Source: an uncultured Eubacteriales bacterium
GTDB taxonomy: Bacteria; Bacillota; Clostridia; Christensenellales; Borkfalkiaceae
DNA length: 8,647 bases
Direction of reading: 5' to 3'
NCBI GenBank assembly: GCA_900556195.1
Contig: USOJ01000028.1
Location: 1 to 8,647, forward strand
The translations under genes and the position numbers were made by a program. Positions within the stretch are counted from its first letter, which is position 1, and each line of letters opens with the position of its first letter. The notes beneath the pieces were generated by a model. That model had not been told where the DNA came from, did not search any database, and worked only from the letters and a program-made list of their open reading frames with translations. Positions 7,182-8,647 of the stretch are shown here, one piece after another.

Positions 7182-7224
7182 AGTGTTCGTTTATACACTA
7201 CGTTGACATAATTTGCTTGACATA
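7182..7224. promoter_or_regulatory. Candidate operator repeats between divergent promoters
   Basis: AGTGT (7182-7186) and ACACT (7195-7199) form an inverted repeat with an 8-base gap, just upstream of the minus-strand -35 box. TTGACATA occurs twice as a direct repeat (7203-7210 and 7217-7224), 14 bases apart start to start; the second copy contains the plus-strand -35 box. AraC-family proteins commonly bind direct repeats near promoters, so these are candidate sites for the adjacent regulator. Assignment is by position and symmetry only. Confidence 0.4.
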
Positions 7225-7245
7225 CGCCTTTTTTAAGGCTATACT
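7204..7245 (+). promoter_or_regulatory. Promoters of the AraC-type regulator gene
   Basis: Two candidates overlap. One is textbook: TTGACA (7217-7222), 17 bases, TATACT (7240-7245), but its start would be near 7252, downstream of the ATG at 7246. The other is an extended -10, TG-A-CATAAT (7204-7212), without a good -35 box. It would start near 7219 and give a short leader that includes AAGG (7235-7238), seven bases before that ATG. GCCTT-TTTT-AAGGC (7226-7239) is an inverted repeat within the spacer of the first promoter. Confidence 0.6.
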
Positions 7246-8070
7246 ATGTACGATATGTATAATTTGGGTATTGAAATCTTTCCTGACGGAAACAAAGAAG
7301 ACGTAATAGTTCAGATAATAAACAAGGGGGATAATTATTATCACTCGCACAATTTTTACGAGTTGTTTTATATCACCAACGGTACGATAAAACACAGCCT
7401 TAACAACGTTACGCGCGAACTTACTATCGGCGACGTAGTATTTTTACGCCCCGGCGATATTCATTGTTTTTTGCGCGAAAAAGGTAATTTATGCGCTCAT
7501 CGGGATATCGCCCTTACCGTTCCGTTATACGAAAAAACAGCCGCGTTCTTCAAATACGACCCTCTTGCCGACCTTACGGCTTACGCCAAAACCAAAATCG
7601 ACGTAAACACGCTCAGCAGGCTTGAAACCGATTTACAATCGACGGTAAATTGCGACCCCGTAGAAAATTCGTCGCTGTATTTCGTACTCGCAGAACTTTT
7701 TCGCGCGATGAAAAAGTCCGACGTAAACGAAACGCCTACGAGCAAAGCGCCCGAATGGATTTTGGGGCTTATCGCAAAACTCGAAATGCCCGAATTTTTT
7801 TGCCTTAACCCCAACGACATATTCGACGAAATCAACTATTCAAAAGAATACGTTTCGCGCACATTCCGCAAAGTTACGGGCAAAACTTTAACCGATTATC
7901 TCAATCAGAAAAAGTTATCGTTCGCTTCGGTTCTCATACAAAACACTAACAAATCTATAGAAACTATCTGTTACGAGTGCGGTTACAACAACGTTTCGTA
8001 TTTTTACAGGACTTTCAAAAAGACTTTCGGCAAAACTCCGCACGAACTACGAAAGATATCCCCGCAATAA
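7246..8070 (+). CDS. AraC-family regulator with N-terminal cupin
   Basis: This 274-residue cytoplasmic transcription regulator has an N-terminal cupin sensor (about 25-95) with HSHNFYELFYITNG (33-46; His33, His35 and Glu39 are cupin-type) and RPGDIHCF (68-75). The C-terminal AraC DNA-binding domain (about 180-272) has two helix-turn-helix units. The first is near 188-215 (DEINYSKEYVSRTFRKVTG). The second is near 236-262, with the family signature SIETICYECGYNNVSYFYRTFKKTFGKTP. Length and order are normal for the family. It is transcribed divergently from the surface-protein and sugar-importer operon, the usual position for its regulator; activation in response to a sugar is inferred. The ATG at 7246 has AAGG seven bases upstream. 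An ATG at 7255 (271 residues) is the alternative if the consensus promoter ending at 7245 is used, in which case the mRNA would be nearly leaderless. Confidence 0.93.
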   Translation: MYDMYNLGIEIFPDGNKEDVIVQIINKGDNYYHSHNFYELFYITNGTIKHSLNNVTRELTIGDVVFLRPGDIHCFLREKGNLCAHRDIALTVPLYEKTAAFFKYDPLADLTAYAKTKIDVNTLSRLETDLQSTVNCDPVENSSLYFVLAELFRAMKKSDVNETPTSKAPEWILGLIAKLEMPEFFCLNPNDIFDEINYSKEYVSRTFRKVTGKTLTDYLNQKKLSFASVLIQNTNKSIETICYECGYNNVSYFYRTFKKTFGKTPHELRKISPQ

Positions 8071-8099
8071 ATTGTAGACTTTTTTACGTAAAAACATAG

Positions 8100-8142
8100 C
8101 GGTGGCGGCGTTATTTTTTCAAATACCGCCGCCACCGTTTTA
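8100..8142 (+). terminator. Intrinsic terminator after the AraC-type gene
   Basis: CGGTGGCGGCG (8100-8110) pairs perfectly with CGCCGCCACCG (8127-8137). After one mismatch, TATTT (8112-8116) pairs with AAATA (8121-8125), leaving a 4-base loop. TTTTAT follows the stem. It lies 29 bases past the stop codon. The U-tract is short, but the stem is very strong. A T-rich stretch on the opposite strand could make it work in both directions. Confidence 0.85.
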
Positions 8143-8160
8143 TAGTCCGTAATATTCCAC

Positions 8161-8290
8161 CCTTCCGGGAGATTCTTCGCAAAAGGCTCAGAATGACACT
8201 TAATAAAACATGTCATTGCGAAGGAGCAAAGCGACTGTGGCAACCTTAGGCAGGGTCGCCACGACCCGCAAGGGGTCTCGCAAAGACAGT
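8161..8290 (+). repeat. Composite dispersed intergenic repeat
   Basis: Two arms diverge from an AT-rich centre. On the minus strand, 8199-8161 reads GTGTCATTCTGAG...GCGAAGAATCTC. On the plus strand, 8211-8245 reads TGTCATTGCGAAGGAGCAAA then GCGACTGTGGCAACC. Both are forms of a repeat scattered between genes in many bacteria. The arms share inverted segments: AATGACA (8192-8198) with TGTCATT (8211-8217), and CTTCGCAA (8175-8182) with TTGCGAAG (8216-8223). A small hairpin, GGGTCG-CCA-CGACCC (8253-8267), follows. A reading frame across it on the minus strand gives the CHSEPFAKNLPEG-type peptide, a familiar false protein from this repeat. Confidence 0.75.
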
Positions 8291-8319
8291 ACTTATAGGT
8301 TTTCGTATTCAAAAGCAGG

Positions 8320-8375
8320 AAAAACCCCGCCGTGAAAGATAACGGCGGGGTTGAAATTCCCATTTCAACCCCGCC
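8320..8375 (-). terminator. Three-arm hairpin cluster with minus-strand terminator
   Basis: Arm A is AACCCCGCCGT (8323-8333), arm B is about 8342-8357, and arm C is about 8362-8375. A pairs with B over 11 bp (loop of 8). B pairs with C over 14 bp (loop of 4). The two structures exclude each other. On the minus strand the B-A hairpin ends in five T, so it works as an intrinsic terminator for the gene ending at 8492. The C-B hairpin would form first and compete with it. On the plus strand no T-run directly follows. Confidence 0.7.
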
Positions 8376-8491
8376 CATCGCTTTACTTCTTTACTTTACC
8401 ATATAACGGGCGTAACGCCATCTGTATCGTAGTGCCGGAAATTACCGTAATTCGTAGGCTCGCTTCGTTCGTTACCCTATTGTCTGTGAAT
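8376..8491. other. Intergenic stretch with no gene found
   Basis: With the preceding repeat and hairpins, this completes a gene-free region of about 420 bases from 8071. Positions 8381-8400 contain three TTTAC-like units. Positions 8401-8480 hold short inverted pieces (CGTAAC near 8411 with GTTAC at 8471, and CGGAAATTACCG at 8447-8458), but nothing I can name. On the minus strand GAACGAAGCGAGCC has the flavour of intergenic repeats. It would be the 3' untranslated part of the gene to the right. Confidence 0.4.
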
Positions 8492-8647
8492 TTATCTGTA
8501 AACACCCACGATAGCGACAAAAAATAATACGATTACAATCAATACGACAAAAATCCCGGATACGAATCCGACTATTGCCCCCTTTTTCGTGTCGGGTTTT
8601 CTGAGCGCGCCGTTTTTCTGCGGCCGCGCTCTTTTTTTATGTACGGA
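8492..8647 (-). CDS. C-terminal end of an unidentified membrane protein
   Basis: An open frame runs in from the right edge for 51 residues and ends at TAA (8494-8492). The first 23 visible residues are strongly basic (SVHKKRARPQKNGALRKP, then DTKK). A single hydrophobic helix follows, GAIVGFVSGIFVVLIVIVLF and on to VGVYR, ending with one Arg at the C-terminus. The charge step and helix length fit a C-terminal membrane anchor with the basic side in the cytoplasm. I do not recognise the family. The 5' part and start lie outside the window. A terminator-like hairpin cluster lies about 120-170 bases downstream of the stop, which supports a real transcript. Confidence 0.6.
   Translation of the reverse strand, partial: SVHKKRARPQKNGALRKPDTKKGAIVGFVSGIFVVLIVIVLFFVAIVGVYR

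Noticed and set aside
6772..7306. Plus-strand frames over the start of the surface gene and the control region
   Set aside because: They are antisense to the signal peptide and cross both divergent promoters. They show no ribosome binding site or domain.
8161..8375. Possible CRISPR-like array or rRNA-linked spacer at the right end
   Set aside because: There are only a few imperfect repeats without regular spacing, and no tRNA- or rRNA-like segment was recognised.
8004..8378. 124-codon minus-strand frame after the AraC-type gene
   Set aside because: It crosses the dispersed repeat and both terminator regions and overlaps the end of the regulator gene. Its CHSEPFAKNLPEG peptide is a familiar false translation of this repeat.

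Overview
The window suggests a Gram-positive-type, Bacillota-like bacterium, possibly an uncultured gut-type Clostridia; this is an inference. The visible reasons are AGGAGG-type ribosome binding sites, sigma-A-like promoters with 17-bp spacers, lipobox signal peptides, a carbohydrate ABC importer with no ATPase gene beside it (many Bacillota share one ATPase among importers), and a surface protein ending in a Gly-Cys-Gly-Ser / transmembrane / basic tail. The standard genetic code fits every gene.

Layout. Positions 1-94 hold a degraded copy of a dispersed intergenic repeat. Positions 95-7005 are a five-gene minus-strand cluster. In transcription order it has a large secreted surface protein with two tandem beta-rich repeats, then a 98-nt gap with a hairpin, a CUT1-like substrate-binding lipoprotein, two MalF/MalG-type permeases, and a lipoprotein that looks like a TIM-barrel glycoside hydrolase. 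The last four genes are packed tightly (1-nt overlap, 1-nt gap, 9-nt gap). Positions 7006-7245 are a divergent control region. It has a clear minus-strand promoter, two adjoining dyads in the predicted 5' leader, and repeats that could be operators. Positions 7246-8070 encode a plus-strand cupin/AraC regulator, followed by a terminator. Positions 8143-8491 have no gene; they contain a composite dispersed repeat and a three-arm hairpin cluster. Positions 8492-8647 are the C-terminal end of an unidentified membrane-anchored protein on the minus strand.

How it could work together (inference). The AraC-type protein would sense a sugar or related ligand through its cupin domain and control the divergent operon. 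The surface protein would bind a glycan outside the cell, the lipoprotein hydrolase would trim it, and the binding protein plus permeases would import the product using an ATPase encoded elsewhere. The substrate cannot be read from the sequence. The gene set is a recognisable sugar-uptake locus. The less ordinary parts are the surface protein with its non-LPXTG tail, and the RNA/DNA structures around its promoter and at the right-hand end.
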